Below are positions 61,224-64,000 of a DNA stretch of 64,000 nt, piece after piece. The stretch is taken from the NCBI GenBank assembly GCA_965215475.1, contig OZ244061.1:2852001-2916000 (forward strand), given 5' to 3'. Each line of letters begins with the position of its first letter. Position 1 is the first letter of the stretch. Made by a program: the position numbers and the translations under genes. The notes beneath the pieces are model-generated. The model did no database searches, was not told the origin of the DNA, and saw only the letters and a list, made by a program, of their open reading frames with translations. The DNA is from Bin80 sp965215475 (GTDB lineage Bacteria; Bacteroidota; Rhodothermia; Rhodothermales; Bin80).

Positions 61224-62093
61224 ATGAGCATATTAATTGATAAAAATACCAGGTTAGTTGTACAGGGGTTTACAGGTAAAGAAGGATCATTTCATGCAGA
61301 ACAGATGATCAACTATGGTACAACGGTAGTGGGAGGGGTTACCCCAGGGAAGGGAGGAATACAACATTTGGGGCGTCCAGTTTTCAATACGGTCCATGAA
61401 GCCGTGATTGCCGAAGGTGCCAATACTGCGGTCATATTTGTTCCTCCGGCGTTTGCTAAAGATGCAATCATGGAGGCATCAGAGGCAGGAGTAGACTTGA
61501 TTGTTTGCATTACAGAAGGAATACCTGTGAAGGACATGGTTTATGCATTTCACTATGCTGTATCCAGAGGTGTCCGTCTTGTTGGCCCGAATTGTCCGGG
61601 TCTATTAACTCCTGGGCAAGCTAAGGTAGGGATCATGCCCGCAATGATTTTTTCTGAAGGACCTATTGGTGTAATTTCGCGGTCCGGGACCTTGACATAT
61701 GAGGCGGTAGATCAGTTGACACGTGAGGGATATGGTCAGAGTACCGCGATTGGTATTGGTGGCGATCCGGTTATTGGGACTCGTTTCATTGATGCATTAC
61801 AACTGTTTGAAGAGGACCCTGAGACGGCTGCCGTTGTTCTAATTGGAGAGATTGGAGGGACGGATGAAGAGGATGCCGCGACCTATATTAAGGCACATGT
61901 CAGTAAGCCTGTGATTGCATTCATCGCTGGAGCAACCGCTCCACCAGGACGCCGAATGGGTCATGCAGGTGCCATCATTGCAGGTGGTAAAGGCACGGCC
62001 GAAGATAAATTTGCAGCACTTGCAGATGCGGGTGCCCATGTAGTTCGCAACCCTGCACATATCGGAGAAGCGGTTCGAAGTGCTGGGATTTGA
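61224..62093 (+). CDS. sucD: Succinyl-CoA ligase, alpha subunit
   Basis: 289 residues from ATG 61224, giving the usual family start MSILIDKNTRLVVQGFTGKE; an in-frame TTG lies at 61194. CoA-binding GKEGSFHAEQM, VTPGKGG, GPNCPGLLTPGQAKVGIMP, and the active-site His in GRRMGHAGAII are all present. It catalyses the substrate-level phosphorylation step of the TCA cycle with SucB/C, not encoded here. The engB frame overlaps its stop. Confidence 0.95.
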   Translation: MSILIDKNTRLVVQGFTGKEGSFHAEQMINYGTTVVGGVTPGKGGIQHLGRPVFNTVHEAVIAEGANTAVIFVPPAFAKDAIMEASEAGVDLIVCITEGIPVKDMVYAFHYAVSRGVRLVGPNCPGLLTPGQAKVGIMPAMIFSEGPIGVISRSGTLTYEAVDQLTREGYGQSTAIGIGGDPVIGTRFIDALQLFEEDPETAAVVLIGEIGGTDEEDAATYIKAHVSKPVIAFIAGATAPPGRRMGHAGAIIAGGKGTAEDKFAALADAGAHVVRNPAHIGEAVRSAGI

Positions 62094-62104
62094 ATGTAGC
62101 CCCT

Positions 62105-62713
62105 ATGGAGGTTCGGGAGATCACTTTTTTCAAGAGTGCAGTAAACCTGACACAGATGCCATGTGAGGGGATACCAGAAGTTGCCTTTATCGGTCGTTCA
62201 AATGTGGGAAAGAGTGCATTATTAAATATGTTGTGCAGGAGAAAATCTCTTGCACGAATCAGTTCGGTCCCGGGTAAGACGCAGACCTTTAATTATTATC
62301 TGGTGAACCATGAGATATATTTTGTAGACATTCCAGGTTATGGATATGCAAAGGTGAGCAAAAGGGCAAGGGCGCAGTGGAGAAGAAATATTATGGTCTA
62401 CCTCACACAGCGCGATTCGCTATGTGTAGTGCTACATCTTGTGGACAGTCGCCATGCACCTACGGATTTGGATAAGGAAGTCATGCTACTTGTTCGTGAG
62501 ACGCTTGCAGAACGTCTATTGGTTCTCACGAAAACAGATAAGTTATCAGCAAATAGAATCCAGAAAAGTATTCGGACCGCCCAAGAGACATTGAGTGCTC
62601 AGGGAGCAGATTTGCCAATCGTAGTAACGTCTGCGGTTGATCAAAGAGGACGGGATGAGTTACTACGTCGAATTGCAGACGCAATTCCAACGACAGATCG
62701 AGAACGCGGATAG
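62105..62713 (+). CDS. engB: Ribosome biogenesis GTPase EngB/YsxC
   Basis: 202 residues from ATG 62105; a TTG at 62090 overlapping the sucD stop is an alternative start. G1 GRSNVGKSALLN, G2/switch region SSVPGKTQTFNYY, G3 VDIPGYGYAKVSK, G4 TKTDK and G5-like TSAV identify the family, which acts in large ribosomal subunit assembly. Close coupling to sucD suggests co-transcription. Confidence 0.95.
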   Translation: MEVREITFFKSAVNLTQMPCEGIPEVAFIGRSNVGKSALLNMLCRRKSLARISSVPGKTQTFNYYLVNHEIYFVDIPGYGYAKVSKRARAQWRRNIMVYLTQRDSLCVVLHLVDSRHAPTDLDKEVMLLVRETLAERLLVLTKTDKLSANRIQKSIRTAQETLSAQGADLPIVVTSAVDQRGRDELLRRIADAIPTTDRERG

Positions 62714-62983
62714 AAATACCATTGCAGATTACACGGGCTCAACGAAATAAAAAATCAGATAGATTTCTTCCTGATGATATTTTTCCTGATTGATCTTGTT
62801 AATGTACAGGTCCAGTAATTCCAATATGCTGCATAAGTGAGTACGGAAAATTATGATCACTCCAAGGAGCATAAATCATATAGATTTTTTTGATGAGCAT
62901 GATGGGTTTTCTGCACTCAGGGGGACCAATTTTCCTATTTTTACGGGAGAAGTAATTCAGATGCAAATCAATTCATTGAGGGG

Positions 62984-64000
62984 ATGAGTGGAAAAGTGAT
63001 TAGACGTAAGGCTGTTTATCAAGCTTTGAGTACGATTCGTGACCCTGATCGAGGAGGCAATGATATTACTCGCCTGGGAGCGGTTAAAGATGTTGTGATT
63101 AATGGCAGATCCATTTCGCTCAAGCTTTCTATTTCACAACCAGGAACTACATTTTCTGAGACGGTGGTTCAGCAGTGCAGAGAAGCAATCCAATCGAAGT
63201 TTGGAGAAGGTGTGGAAGTACAAATTGAGTTGATTTACCCCAAGGGGCGCTCTCCGCAGCTACAGCTAGGAGCTCGGCACATGATTGCCATTGCTTCGGG
63301 AAAGGGGGGAGTGGGAAAAAGTACAGTGGCAACGAATATCGCGGTAGCTCTTGCCGCGCAAGGTTATCAAACAGGGCTGGTGGATACAGACATCTATGGG
63401 CCAAGTGTTCCGGTGATGTTTGGACTTGAGGGGGAGAAACCACATGTAAATGATCAACGAAAAATCGTTCCAATCGTAAAGCATGGCGTTCATGTACTTT
63501 CCATGGGATTATTGGTGGATGATTCTGAGGCTGTGATTTGGAGAGGTCCGATGGTTTCTAGTGCTGTGAAGCAGTTTTTAAATGATGCGGAGTGGGGAGA
63601 TCTAGATTTTCTTATCTTGGATTTGCCGCCAGGAACAGGGGACATTCAGCTTACAATTGTACAAACCATTAAATTAGCTGGTGCGATCATCGTCTCAACA
63701 CCACAGAAAGTAGCTCTCACAGATGCTAGGAAAGGTTTGATGATGTTTTCAAAAGTGAATGTGCCTGTTTTGGGAATGATTGAGAACATGGCTTGGTTCA
63801 CTCCTTCAGATCTCCCTGAGCGGAAGTATTATCTTTTTGGAGATGGTGGAGCTGATCGTCTTGCAACCGAAACAGGTATCCCACTACTGGGTAAGATCCC
63901 TTTGGAAGAACCTCTTCGAATCTCAGGTGATCAAGGGCTTCCGATTGTATTATCGGAGCCTTCTAGTGCGTCTGCTCAGGCGTTTCAGTCCGTTGCAGCC
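62984..64000 (+). CDS. mrp: Mrp/NBP35-type Fe-S cluster carrier ATPase, 3' end outside window
   Basis: Open from ATG 62984 to the window end (339 codons, no stop). The N-terminus is an MIP18/DUF59-like domain (ALSTIRDPDRGGNDITRLGA), then the P-loop domain with IASGKGGVGKSTVATN, GLVDTDIYGPSVPVM, WRGPMVSSAVKQFL and LDLPPGTGD. Mrp proteins bind and deliver Fe-S clusters. It is preceded by a 270-bp spacer with no gene. Confidence 0.94.
   Translation, partial: MSGKVIRRKAVYQALSTIRDPDRGGNDITRLGAVKDVVINGRSISLKLSISQPGTTFSETVVQQCREAIQSKFGEGVEVQIELIYPKGRSPQLQLGARHMIAIASGKGGVGKSTVATNIAVALAAQGYQTGLVDTDIYGPSVPVMFGLEGEKPHVNDQRKIVPIVKHGVHVLSMGLLVDDSEAVIWRGPMVSSAVKQFLNDAEWGDLDFLILDLPPGTGDIQLTIVQTIKLAGAIIVSTPQKVALTDARKGLMMFSKVNVPVLGMIENMAWFTPSDLPERKYYLFGDGGADRLATETGIPLLGKIPLEEPLRISGDQGLPIVLSEPSSASAQAFQSVAA

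Overview
The window reads as a chromosome segment of a Bacteroidota/Rhodothermota-type bacterium carrying a mobile island of about 40 kb. The lineage signs are a Por-type (T9SS) C-terminal sorting tail on a secreted protein, a DUF4835 (PorD-like) protein, a carboxypeptidase-regulatory plus beta-barrel outer-membrane protein, a menaquinone-type methyltransferase and DUF4402 pilin-like proteins. No rRNA or species marker is present, so the assignment is inference.

Core region 1 (1-18629) holds the 3' end of alaS, a tRNA-Ser(CGA), a metalloprotease/propeller/barrel protein, a coiled-coil protein with 54-bp internal repeats, the tail of an EcoRI-type methyltransferase, the run DUF4835 / DUF411 / def / M23 peptidase, an outer-membrane receptor-like protein, an epimerase with a biotin carrier, ubiE, a SpoIIE phosphatase / STAS / RsbW partner-switching operon, and ppx. 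Core region 2 (59449-64000) is tatA, gatA, sucD, engB and the start of mrp.

The island (about 18630-59440) starts directly after the ppx stop codon. Its left part looks plasmid- or phage-derived: a primase/SF3 helicase, a type IIG restriction-modification enzyme, a 9-bp iteron field with a 33-bp inverted repeat around a tiny ORF, and a parA/ribbon-helix-helix partition pair bounded by 134-bp direct repeats. A methyltransferase, a broken specificity-subunit fragment and a methyltransferase-Mrr fusion follow. Its middle part encodes surface and secreted proteins: a T9SS cargo, and on the minus strand a nine-gene operon that looks like a divergent chaperone-usher pilus (two DUF4402 subunits, a roughly 1300-residue adhesin ending in a pilin-like domain, a third subunit, a PapD-like chaperone, an usher-like protein, a lipoprotein and further secreted proteins).

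The right part (45.8-59.1 kb) is the most unusual. Four closely related AAA+ ATPase genes combine two versions of a central module with two versions of a C-terminal module in all four possible ways, and a fifth divergent copy follows. Between them lie fragments of one tyrosine recombinase gene, a 4.5-kb tandem duplication, a frameshifted TnpB bounded by perfect 24-bp inverted repeats, and an 11-bp sequence (GGGAATTATAT or its complement) found seven times by eye, all inside the island. I read this as a recombination-prone, possibly recombinase-driven diversification locus; its function is not known from sequence.
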